From assembly GCA_028282395.1 (NCBI GenBank), contig JANQHY010000285.1:1-6573 (forward strand): a DNA stretch of 6,573 nucleotides, in the 5' to 3' direction. The notes beneath the pieces are model-generated. The model made no database searches and had not been told where the DNA came from. It saw only the letters and a list, made by a program, of their open reading frames with translations. The position numbers and the translations under genes were made by a program. Source of the DNA: Gammaproteobacteria bacterium (lineage in GTDB: Bacteria > Pseudomonadota > Gammaproteobacteria > UBA12402). Positions 1 to 6,573 of this stretch are shown here, piece by piece (position 1 is the first letter of the stretch; the number at the start of each line of letters is the position of its first letter).

Positions 1-1
1 G

Positions 2-721
2 CGCCACTATAAAGATATGGTACATGATTATCGCCCAGTATGGCCTAATTATCAGTTAGCGCAGAGTGATTGGTGGCAGCATCGTCATGCAGAAACTATT
101 CCACTGTATCGGACAACCCGGCTAGGGCGACCAGCGCAAGTGTTAAATGTGCAATGGGCCGGTGAATTAGAGCCCATTGCGGTGACATTGACAGCGGCAC
201 ATTGGCAATTACTGCCAGTGCATCATATTGTGACACTGTTTAATGTCACAACAGAAAAAGGCCAGAGTAGTCAACCGATTGCTATTGCAGAGAGATTAGA
301 GCGCGACCACTTGCCAGCCTTAATTGCAATTAAGACACAAGAAGATGGTAAACGGGCGTTACTATTTTTGTGGCCAGCTAACATCAGTTTAACGCCAGGT
401 AGCCAGCCGCTATGGGTTGGCACACTGTACTATAAAGATGGCCACCATCACTTCTTCCATGAACTGGTTAGTACTGAGATGGCTGAAGCCAATGAAGCGC
501 TAATATCAGCGCTACAACCGTATCATTATCGCCAGATCACTATTGATGATGATCTATTGCCAGTGCGATTAACCAGTAGTAATAAGGCCTCTTATCGGTT
601 GCTGTTAATTAAGCCTAAAGTGGATGAACAGGAGATTACCGATGAAGAGGCGGAGGCATTAGTTAATGCTAATACTGGTACAGCAGTAAGCAGTAGCGTA
701 AGTGGGCCTGATCAGCAATAG
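2..721 (+). CDS. LssY-like C-terminal domain protein, 5' end outside window
   Basis: The frame is open from the left edge (first full codon at base 2) to a TAG stop at 719-721, so this is the last 239 residues of a longer protein. The ATG at 17 has no ribosome binding site and is probably internal. The visible part has no membrane helix. It resembles the LssY C-terminal domain: a tryptophan-rich lead-in (WPNY, SDWW), the segment LNVQWAGEL at about nt 143-169 followed by a helix ending in a W, then LFLWP and PLWVGTLYY at about nt 407-433. In known proteins this domain often follows DedA or PAP2-phosphatase membrane domains; the name comes from Legionella lssY, near a type I secretion locus, but its biochemical role is not defined. 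The last 35 or so residues are acidic then Ser/Thr/Gly-rich and probably disordered. The next gene starts 63 bases downstream on the same strand. The family call rests on remembered motifs, and the N-terminal architecture cannot be seen. Confidence 0.6.
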   Translation, partial: RHYKDMVHDYRPVWPNYQLAQSDWWQHRHAETIPLYRTTRLGRPAQVLNVQWAGELEPIAVTLTAAHWQLLPVHHIVTLFNVTTEKGQSSQPIAIAERLERDHLPALIAIKTQEDGKRALLFLWPANISLTPGSQPLWVGTLYYKDGHHHFFHELVSTEMAEANEALISALQPYHYRQITIDDDLLPVRLTSSNKASYRLLLIKPKVDEQEITDEEAEALVNANTGTAVSSSVSGPDQQ

Positions 722-770
722 TTATCTAGTTTGACAGAGCCTAATTTCCTTGCACCGCTGCTAGGAATCA

Positions 771-784
771 GAGACAATCACACT
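771..784 (+). promoter_or_regulatory. Weak ribosome binding site supporting the ATG at 785
   Basis: GAGA at 771-774 lies 10 bases before the ATG at 785, with an additional AGGAA at 763-767 further back. The alternative in-frame TTG at 731 lengthens the protein by 18 residues but has no purine-rich sequence in front of it. I therefore place the start of the large flavoprotein at 785. The match is modest. Confidence 0.4.
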
Positions 785-3700
785 ATGTCAGATCCACTGC
801 AATTACATGATGGCGATACTTTTGCATCGCTGCTTAAACGGGAGAAGCTGCTAGCACTTGATCAGCAATTTTTTGCTATGCTAGCACAGAGTCATCCTGA
901 CCTTCATAACGATCTACAACGTTATCGCCAAGGAGAGGTATTTTTACCATTAGCGCAATCAACACTGCTCATTGCTGTGGCAAAAGAGTTAGAGCTTTTT
1001 ATAGCTGAGCTCTTTTCTATTGAAAGAGAGTTTGAGCATTCGCAGCAACAGGTTAATGATTATCGGCAACTATTTGCATTTAAAAAATGGATTGTGCAGC
1101 GACGGGCGCGGCGGCGCTTAGCTAAAAAAGAGCAGCTAGAGGATTTTTCAATATTAGATCAAAAGCTTGAAAAGGATATTTCACAAATTAGATTCAATTC
1201 TCAAGTTGATCATAGCGGCTCATCGCCCACAGAAAAAGAGCTGAAAATAGCGGCTTATGCCGATATTTTACTTAAAGATAAGGTTGCAAACTCTGACAAA
1301 ATAGAGCAATTGACCCAGTGGTGCATTCAGGCCATGAAGACTTCTACTGGACAGAAAGCGATTAAAGGCTGGATCAGTTTTAAATTTCCTAATCGACGTG
1401 ATTATCAGCGACTGATTCCGATTGCAGTTGTTGAAGAGGCGATAACAGTAGATCGTCAAGTACATGCTGGTGAACTAAATCAGCGCGATGGTTTTGATTT
1501 GACCGATAAACGAATGACGGCAAGTCAAGTGTTGGACGAAGTACATTATTGTCTCTATTGTCATGATAATGGTAACGATTTTTGCTCAAAGGGATTCCCA
1601 GAAAAAGATAATGATGAAACGTTTAAACGCAATCCATTGGGAAATATACTGACGGGTTGTCCGCTTGATGAAAAAATATCTGAAATGCAGCAGTTAAAAC
1701 GTGATGGCCATACTATTGGTGCACTGGCGATGATTATGGTTGATAATCCCATGTGTCCAGCTACTGGTCATCGAATCTGTAATGATTGTATGAAGGCATG
1801 TATTTACCAGAAACAGGATCCGGTTGATACACCACAGATTGAGACACGTGTTTTGATCGATGTATTGGACTTACCATGGGGTGTTGAGATCTATCATCTG
1901 CTAGCACGCTGGAATCCATTACGTCAGCGACAATTTTTGCCGAAAGCATATCGTGGCAAAAAAGTATTAATTGCCGGTATGGGTCCAGCAGGATTTACCA
2001 TGGCACACCATCTGCTTATGGAAGGGTTTGCTGTGGTTGGGTTTGATGGATTAAAAATAGAGCCACTTGATCGTGAGCTGTTAACACAACCAGTTCGTCA
2101 TTATCAGGCAATGACTGAGCAGTTGAGTGAGCGTCTCATTACCGGTTTCGGCGGTGTGGCGGAGTATGGTATTACGGCGCGTTGGGATAAAAATTTTCTC
2201 AAACTTATTTATCTCACTTTAATGCGCCGCTCCTACTTTCAGTGTTTTGGCAGTGTACGTTTTGGTGGCGGCATTACTGTTGAGCAGAGTTGGGCATTGG
2301 GATTTGACCATTTAACGGTGGCTGTTGGTGCTGGGTTACCACGAGCACTACCGATTGTTGGCAGTTTAGCGCCAGGTATCCGTCAGGCAAATGATTTTCT
2401 CATGGCGCTACAATTAACTGGCGCAGCAAAAAGTAACAGTCTAGCTAATCTGCAGTTGCGTCTACCCGCGATTGTTGTTGGTAGTGGACTCACTGCTGTT
2501 GATACTGCTACCGAAGCGCAAGCCTATTATATTAAGCAGGTGGAGAAGCTCCTGTGGCAGTATGAGATTTTATTTGAACGTTATGGTCAGGAAAAAATTG
2601 AACAGCGCTTAGGTCATGCTGAAAAGACAATGTTGACCGAGCTACTTGAACATGGTCGTGCACTCCGTGCTGAGCGTCAACGCGCTGCAGAAGCGCAACA
2701 GCCGCCGAATTTAATTAAATTAATTCATCAATGGGGCGGTATTACTATTCTCTATCGTCGTAGTATGCAGGAGTCACCAGCATATCTCACCAATCATGAA
2801 GAGTTAGCGAAAGCTTTACAAGAGGGCGTCTTTTATCTCGAAGGCTTGCAGCCTGAAAAAGCAGTACTCGATGATGATGGCTATATTGAGAAGATTATTT
2901 GTCGCCGGCGTTTAAAAGATGAAAATGGCATTTGGCATAATAGTGATGACAGTTGCACACTGCCGGTGCGCTCACTGCTTGTTGCGACCGGAGCACGGTT
3001 GAATATTGCCTATGAATTTGAACATGAGGGCACCTTTAAACGTGATGGTCTACAGTATCAGCCGTATGAGTGGCGCCAGGGTGAACTTCATGCCGTGGCC
3101 GAGGCTGAGCATGTTAAGGCTGATGATTTTGGTCCATTTACCTCTTACCATCATGACGGTCGTTATGTTTCATTTATTGGTGATTCACATCCGCTATTTC
3201 ATGGTAGCGTTGTCAAAGCAATTGCTTCCGCAGCACGCACCTGGCCGAAAATTTCCCAGCTTTTTGATGAAAATGATAGTCAAGCTGATAGCATTGAAGC
3301 GTATCAGCCATTTGCACAACGGATGGAACAACTTTTTAATGCTGAAGTCATCGCAGTTGAACGTTGTCACCCACATATTGTCGAATTAACGATCAAGGCG
3401 CCATTGGTCGTACAGCAGTTCGAGCCTGGCCACTTTGTGCGTTTACAAAATTTTGCTAATACGGCACAGACGATTAATGGCACACAGTTGCAAACAGAAG
3501 CTTTGGCACTATTAGCATTTGATGTTGATCCACAACAGGGAACATTAAAAGTGATGGTAGACGAATGTGGTGCTAGTTCACGCCTGTGTCATCGTTTTCA
3601 ACCTGGGCAGAAGCTGGCACTGATGGGACCGACCGGCGTACGAAGTAAAATTCCTGATAACCAGTCAACCATTCTAGTAGTAGGTGGGTTGTTAAGCCTT

Positions 3701-4294
3701 GCCTATATACGTGCTGTTGGTCCAGCATGGCGGGCAGCGGGCAATCGTGTTATCTATATTGGTGCGTTTGCCGATGCGAATACACTGTATTGTCAGGATG
3801 AAATTGAGGCGGCAACTGACCAGGCGCAGTTTGCTTTCGCTCATGGTGAAACTATTGGCGTTAAACGTGAGCACGATAGAGCGATAGTTGGTGATGCAAT
3901 CGATCTATTGCAACAACTAATGGTTGAAGAGGAGGGCATGGCACTATTATCGCATGTCAATCGAGTAACTGTTGTTGGTGATAGTGATCTGTTACGTCGA
4001 TTTCGTCAACTCTACGAGGAGTCACTAAAATCACATTTTAGACCTTCAGTGCGGTTGTTTGCTTCTGCCTATGTGCCGATGCAGTGTATGTTAAAAGGGG
4101 TCTGCTCACAGTGTTTACAGTGGCAGATTGATCCTGAAACGGGCCAGCGTCGCAAAGCAGTTTTTGGCTGCTCCTGGCAGGATCAACCTTTAGAGTTAAT
4201 TGATATTGATAATATCGATCAACGCTTAATTCAAAATCGCCTGAGTGAACAGATTAGCCAACTCTGGTTGGATCATCTTTTTGAAACAGAATAA
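785..4294 (+). CDS. Fused GltD/NfnB-like and PyrK/NfnA-like iron-sulfur flavoprotein oxidoreductase
   Basis: This is a 1169-residue cytoplasmic protein with no signal peptide or membrane helix; numbering is from the ATG at 785. Residues 1-244 are mostly helical, highly charged (an arginine-rich stretch near 106-112) and match no family I know. Residues 256-339 carry eight cysteines in two groups (C256, C259, C267, C292; C324, C332, C335, C339), as in the N-terminal [4Fe-4S] region of GltD, NfnB and dihydropyrimidine dehydrogenase. A dinucleotide-binding flavoprotein core follows: GMGPAG at 398-403 (FAD), GSGLTA at 566-571 (NAD(P)), YRR at 657-659, ATGA at 735-738 region and FIGD at 797-800 (FAD). 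From about 853 there is a ferredoxin-reductase fold: PGHFVRL at 881-887, GPTG at 948-951, VVGG at 965-968. It ends in cysteines C1101, C1107, C1110 and C1129, a PyrK-type [2Fe-2S] set. Inference: it passes electrons between two pyridine-nucleotide sites and possibly ferredoxin or another partner. Annotations such as 'pyridine nucleotide-disulfide oxidoreductase' or 'glutamate synthase small subunit' would be too vague or wrong, because no large glutamate synthase subunit is seen here. Cofactor modules are confident; the reaction is unknown. Confidence 0.85.
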   Translation: MSDPLQLHDGDTFASLLKREKLLALDQQFFAMLAQSHPDLHNDLQRYRQGEVFLPLAQSTLLIAVAKELELFIAELFSIEREFEHSQQQVNDYRQLFAFKKWIVQRRARRRLAKKEQLEDFSILDQKLEKDISQIRFNSQVDHSGSSPTEKELKIAAYADILLKDKVANSDKIEQLTQWCIQAMKTSTGQKAIKGWISFKFPNRRDYQRLIPIAVVEEAITVDRQVHAGELNQRDGFDLTDKRMTASQVLDEVHYCLYCHDNGNDFCSKGFPEKDNDETFKRNPLGNILTGCPLDEKISEMQQLKRDGHTIGALAMIMVDNPMCPATGHRICNDCMKACIYQKQDPVDTPQIETRVLIDVLDLPWGVEIYHLLARWNPLRQRQFLPKAYRGKKVLIAGMGPAGFTMAHHLLMEGFAVVGFDGLKIEPLDRELLTQPVRHYQAMTEQLSERLITGFGGVAEYGITARWDKNFLKLIYLTLMRRSYFQCFGSVRFGGGITVEQSWALGFDHLTVAVGAGLPRALPIVGSLAPGIRQANDFLMALQLTGAAKSNSLANLQLRLPAIVVGSGLTAVDTATEAQAYYIKQVEKLLWQYEILFERYGQEKIEQRLGHAEKTMLTELLEHGRALRAERQRAAEAQQPPNLIKLIHQWGGITILYRRSMQESPAYLTNHEELAKALQEGVFYLEGLQPEKAVLDDDGYIEKIICRRRLKDENGIWHNSDDSCTLPVRSLLVATGARLNIAYEFEHEGTFKRDGLQYQPYEWRQGELHAVAEAEHVKADDFGPFTSYHHDGRYVSFIGDSHPLFHGSVVKAIASAARTWPKISQLFDENDSQADSIEAYQPFAQRMEQLFNAEVIAVERCHPHIVELTIKAPLVVQQFEPGHFVRLQNFANTAQTINGTQLQTEALALLAFDVDPQQGTLKVMVDECGASSRLCHRFQPGQKLALMGPTGVRSKIPDNQSTILVVGGLLSLAYIRAVGPAWRAAGNRVIYIGAFADANTLYCQDEIEAATDQAQFAFAHGETIGVKREHDRAIVGDAIDLLQQLMVEEEGMALLSHVNRVTVVGDSDLLRRFRQLYEESLKSHFRPSVRLFASAYVPMQCMLKGVCSQCLQWQIDPETGQRRKAVFGCSWQDQPLELIDIDNIDQRLIQNRLSEQISQLWLDHLFETE

Positions 4295-4309
4295 GCAAAA
4301 TAGTATGAG
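4281..4309 (+). promoter_or_regulatory. Possible sigma-70-type promoter before the exporter gene
   Basis: TTGAAA at 4281-4286 (inside the last codons of the flavoprotein gene) and TATGAG at 4304-4309 are separated by 17 bases. The -35 matches 5 of 6 consensus positions and the -10 matches 4 of 6. Transcription would start near 4316, just before the ATG at 4318, which would remove the Shine-Dalgarno-like GAGAG at 4307-4311 from that transcript. Matches of this quality occur by chance in AT-rich DNA, so this is only a candidate. Confidence 0.2.
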
Positions 4310-4317
4310 AGACTTTT

Positions 4318-4353
4318 ATGCTAATTGGAATTAATTCGGTTGCAAAACTATGA
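4318..4353 (+). CDS. Candidate 11-codon leader peptide coupled to the exporter gene
   Basis: The frame reads MLIGINSVAKL and stops at TGA 4351-4353. GAGAG at 4307-4311 sits 6 bases before its ATG, the best Shine-Dalgarno-like sequence in this gap. The stop overlaps the exporter's ATG (4350-4352) as ATGA, the classic arrangement for translational coupling, while the exporter start itself has no purine-rich site in front of it (the preceding bases are cggttgcaaaact). The peptide contains no run of a single amino acid that would suggest attenuation, and I see no drug-responsive motif. It may be a real coupling leader or simply a chance short frame. No homologue is known to me. Confidence 0.35.
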   Translation: MLIGINSVAKL

Positions 4354-5753
4354 AAGAGAAATGGTTAACACTTATCATTATAGCGTGCTCAATTCTATTA
4401 TTTAATGTTGAATATAGTGGTATACCGGTTATTATTCCTGCTGTGTCTAAAAGTTTACTGTTGTCCGTATCACAAATTCAATGGATGGCAACGGGCTATC
4501 TTCTAGCATTTTTCTCATTAATGATTACTGCGGGGCGTCTTGGTGATCTCTATTCACAACCACGTATATTCATGATTGGTTTGCTGGTGTTTGTTGTGGG
4601 TTCAGCACTAGGTGGCGTAGCGGGGAATGGTTGGGAGATATTATTAGCGCGTGTAATACAAGGTGTTGGTGCCGCTATTGTCTACCCAAATATGACAGCT
4701 ATCGCCTTTGTTGGCACAACACCAGAACAAAAAAGCCAAATAGCGGGAATCATCGCAAGCATTGTTGGCGTAACGATAGCTATCGGACCACCTCTTGCTG
4801 GTTTTATTGCAACATATTTGAGTTGGCGCAGTTTCTTTATGCTAAATGTTCCTATCGGATTACTATTAATTTTTTTGATTTTTCGCTATTTATGCCGTCA
4901 GCCAATTCTGCTTGAGCAGCCAAAGGTAGAAAAAACCGCAAAGCCAGCAAAGAAATTTGATATCGTTGGCGCAATAGTTTTAGTTATTATCTTAGTGGCG
5001 CTGATTTATGGTTTAGAGCAGTTTAAAGATGGGCTATCGCACTGGGCTATTGCTGTTGGTCTGCTATTAGTGGCGTTAATTGCAGTAATCGGTTTTATTA
5101 AGATTGAAAAACGGGCAAAAATTCCAATTATACCGTTAGAAATTTTTTCTAATCGTTGTTTAGTCGTCTATTGTATGGTGCGCTGGACAAGTAACTTCTC
5201 TTTTTATGTGCTGTTTTTTATTTTAGGGCTCTATTTAACGATAGCACTTGGTTATAGTGAGCTACAAGCAGGACTAATTTTTCTGCCGATGTCACTAATG
5301 GTTGGAATTGCTTCCCCAATTGGCGGTAAACTTGTTGCAGAGTTTGGCGAAGTCTCCATTGCAGTAACAGGCATGGTGATTTTCTTACTGGTTTTTTCTA
5401 TTTTTTCTATTACTGCCAAATATGACAAATTGGAGATTGATCTAATTCTGTTGACTTTTGCAGGTATCGCATATGGGTTAGTTTCTCCAGCGTTAATTGC
5501 CGCAGTAATGTCAGCTTCTCCACCTGAACAAAGTGGTCTGGCATCAGGTATTTTCTATATGATGAGCCTTTTTGGTTCTACCGTTGGTGTAACGATAACA
5601 GGGATTATTTTTTATAACTTACACCAGGCAACAGTTAAACAGACGATAGAACACTGTTTTCCTATCGTAATGATTATCTGCTTCATTGTGGTTCTACTGG
5701 GCTGTGTATTATTGCTGAGTCACTTATGCTTTGAAAAACTTAGAGATAAGTAA
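4350..5753 (+). CDS. MFS drug exporter, DHA2 (EmrB/QacA) family, 14 helices
   Basis: This 467-residue inner-membrane protein has 14 predictable hydrophobic helices, the number typical of the DHA2 proton-driven exporters. Visible family motifs are motif A after helix 2 (GRLGDLYSQPRIF, 62-74), motif B in helix 4 with the conserved arginine (LLARVIQGVGAA, 98-109), motif C of antiporters in helix 5 (GVTIAIGPPLAG, 140-151), then WRSFFMLNVPIG at 159-170. FDIVG at 203-207 follows a lysine-rich cytoplasmic loop, and the late segment PPEQSGLASGI lies at 391-401. Helix 1 has N-V-E-Y (19-22) where many relatives have an L-D-x-T type sequence. The substrate cannot be read from sequence; multidrug or metabolite efflux is the family expectation. 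No EmrA-like membrane-fusion partner or TetR/MarR regulator lies in the window. The ATG at 4350 is chosen because it places helix 1 at the usual position; it lacks its own ribosome binding site and may depend on the short upstream frame. Confidence 0.88.
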   Translation: MKEKWLTLIIIACSILLFNVEYSGIPVIIPAVSKSLLLSVSQIQWMATGYLLAFFSLMITAGRLGDLYSQPRIFMIGLLVFVVGSALGGVAGNGWEILLARVIQGVGAAIVYPNMTAIAFVGTTPEQKSQIAGIIASIVGVTIAIGPPLAGFIATYLSWRSFFMLNVPIGLLLIFLIFRYLCRQPILLEQPKVEKTAKPAKKFDIVGAIVLVIILVALIYGLEQFKDGLSHWAIAVGLLLVALIAVIGFIKIEKRAKIPIIPLEIFSNRCLVVYCMVRWTSNFSFYVLFFILGLYLTIALGYSELQAGLIFLPMSLMVGIASPIGGKLVAEFGEVSIAVTGMVIFLLVFSIFSITAKYDKLEIDLILLTFAGIAYGLVSPALIAAVMSASPPEQSGLASGIFYMMSLFGSTVGVTITGIIFYNLHQATVKQTIEHCFPIVMIICFIVVLLGCVLLLSHLCFEKLRDK

Positions 5754-5776
5754 CGGATAGTTATTTACCATTATCT
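5744..5776. terminator. Weak hairpin across the convergent stop codons
   Basis: AGATAA plus GTAA (5744-5753) can pair with TTAC (5765-5768) and TTATCT (5771-5776), leaving a two-base CA bulge and an 11-base loop. The hairpin spans both stop codons of the converging genes. It is AT-rich with no GC-strong stem and no clean U-tract after it in either direction, so it is a poor match to an intrinsic terminator. It may be chance. Confidence 0.18.
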
Positions 5777-6573
5777 GCAGTGAGTAACGATGTAGCTAGA
5801 TAGTCAGCGGGTTGTAGCGTGTCAAGAATGCTATTCTGCTGTTGGCGTAATAGGTAGTGTCGCGCTCTATCATAGATATTGGCAATTTTACTGTCAATAT
5901 CAGTAATGATGCCGTATTGCCAAGCACAGCAGATGACTCCGCCGCCGTTGATAAGATAATCTGGCAGATAGGTGATCATTTTTTCAGCTAAATAGTATTT
6001 TGGATAGGGGCAAGAGAAGGGGTTATTGGCTGCTGCAGCAAAAATATCGCATGACATCTCGGCAATATGCTGCTCACTAATCAGATGTGAGTCTGCTGCA
6101 GCAATAAGAATATGGCAGGGCATTGCATGAATTTGTCTATGATCAATAACATCTAGTTGGAATTGCTGTGCCAATTTTTCAGCACGTTGCACCGATTTAT
6201 CTGCAATCAGAATTTTGCAATATTTTGATTCGCCACGTAGCTGCTTTACCAAAGCAGCTGCTACTTTCCCTGCACCTTGAATAGCGATCGTTTTATTCTC
6301 AAAGTAATCATTGCGATAACGGTAGTGGCAGGCAGCTTTGATTCCAGTAAGAACAGTTTGCGCAGTATAATGAGATGGGTCACCACCAATCGCAGGATAG
6401 CAGGTGACAAAAGGGGTAATGGTATTTAATATAGCCATCTCCTCCTCACTAGTGCCTATATCAACCGCAGTGATATAGGCACCATTCAATTTGTTTAAGG
6501 TATGGGCAAATAGCTGTAAATAGCGTTGCTTGTTATCAGGATGATCTAATGCAATAACTGTTTTGCCGCCACT
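5761..6573 (-). CDS. Leu/Phe/Val dehydrogenase family amino-acid dehydrogenase, 5' end outside window
   Basis: The minus-strand frame is open from the right edge to a TAA at 5763-5761, giving the last 270 residues of a protein usually about 350 long. The TTG at 6489 is internal, since conserved sequence continues upstream of it. Family members oxidatively deaminate branched-chain or aromatic amino acids to 2-oxo acids with NAD+. In fragment numbering, SGGKTVI at 1-7 holds the lysine equivalent to the catalytic lysine of leucine dehydrogenase, and ITAVDIGT at 34-41 holds the catalytic aspartate 34 residues later, close to the usual 35. GDPSHYTAQ precedes the NAD-binding fold, with GAGKVA at 100-105 and an acidic residue (IADKS, D125) ending the second strand, which favours NAD over NADP. 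AANNPF and PDYLINGGGVI near the C-terminus are also conserved. The usual C-A-L-G segment is replaced (see findings), so leucine specificity is not certain. It converges on the exporter with 7 bases between stops, so the two are not in one operon. Confidence 0.85.
   Translation of the reverse strand, partial: SGGKTVIALDHPDNKQRYLQLFAHTLNKLNGAYITAVDIGTSEEEMAILNTITPFVTCYPAIGGDPSHYTAQTVLTGIKAACHYRYRNDYFENKTIAIQGAGKVAAALVKQLRGESKYCKILIADKSVQRAEKLAQQFQLDVIDHRQIHAMPCHILIAAADSHLISEQHIAEMSCDIFAAAANNPFSCPYPKYYLAEKMITYLPDYLINGGGVICCAWQYGIITDIDSKIANIYDRARHYLLRQQQNSILDTLQPADYLATSLLTADNGK

Noticed and set aside
731..767. Perfect -35-like TTGACA at 731-736 as a promoter for the flavoprotein
   Set aside because: No acceptable -10 at 16-18 bases (the sequence there is accgct); the nearest TA-containing hexamer, TAGGAA at 762, is 25 bases away.
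731..784. TTG at 731 as start of the large flavoprotein, adding 18 residues
   Set aside because: No ribosome binding site precedes it and an ATG with a modest site follows at 785.
708..868. Direct repeat TGATCAGCAAT near 709 and 858
   Set aside because: An 11-base repeat in two coding contexts with no flanking symmetry or further copies; most likely chance.
1268..1949. Several minus-strand open frames of 60-66 residues opposite the flavoprotein gene
   Set aside because: They are short antisense shadows without motifs or ribosome sites, covering conserved cysteine-region coding sequence.
3006..3389. 127-residue plus-strand open frame inside the flavoprotein gene
   Set aside because: It is an out-of-frame shadow of a well-conserved domain, with no recognisable protein motif.
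4631..4915. 94-residue plus-strand open frame inside the exporter gene
   Set aside because: It is out of frame with the clearly conserved MFS motifs, and its composition is not protein-like.
6487..6489. TTG as the start of the amino-acid dehydrogenase
   Set aside because: The frame continues upstream with the conserved catalytic-lysine motif SGGKTVI to the window edge, so this codon is an internal leucine.

Overview
This 6.6-kb window is compact bacterial DNA. Four protein genes fill almost all of it, and the longest gap is about 63 bases. Base composition is moderately AT-rich by eye. The gene families (an LssY-type C-terminal domain, a large GltD/PyrK-like flavoprotein, a DHA2-type drug exporter, an amino-acid dehydrogenase of the leucine dehydrogenase group) fit a gammaproteobacterium. 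A Legionella/Coxiella-like or other host-associated lineage is possible, but that placement is from memory of family distribution and is low confidence. I see no rRNA, tRNA, CRISPR array, insertion sequence or phage gene. No stretch over 300 bases lacks a gene.

Layout: (1) positions 2-721, plus strand, the 3' part of a gene whose start lies outside the window; it resembles the C-terminal LssY domain found at the end of some DedA/PAP2-type membrane proteins. (2) 785-4294, plus strand, a 1169-residue iron-sulfur flavoprotein. It joins an unrecognised helical N-terminal region, a GltD/NfnB-like module (two four-cysteine groups, FAD and NAD(P) sites) and a PyrK/NfnA-like module (FAD/NAD-binding reductase with a C-terminal [2Fe-2S] cysteine set). 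(3) 4350-5753, plus strand, a 14-helix MFS exporter of the EmrB/QacA class. Its start codon overlaps the stop of an 11-codon reading frame that has its own Shine-Dalgarno-like sequence, which suggests translational coupling. (4) 5761-6573, minus strand, the 3' part of a Leu/Phe/Val dehydrogenase-family gene running off the right edge. It converges on the exporter with only 7 bases between stop codons.

The first three genes lie in the same direction with short gaps and could be co-transcribed, but no shared pathway is evident. The most interesting element is the large flavoprotein: one polypeptide carries the apparent cofactor complement of both subunits of the electron-bifurcating transhydrogenase NfnAB, in an otherwise uncharacterised architecture. 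I recognise the core as a known but functionally undefined protein family, so it is not wholly new. I found no clear evidence of an undescribed multi-gene system.
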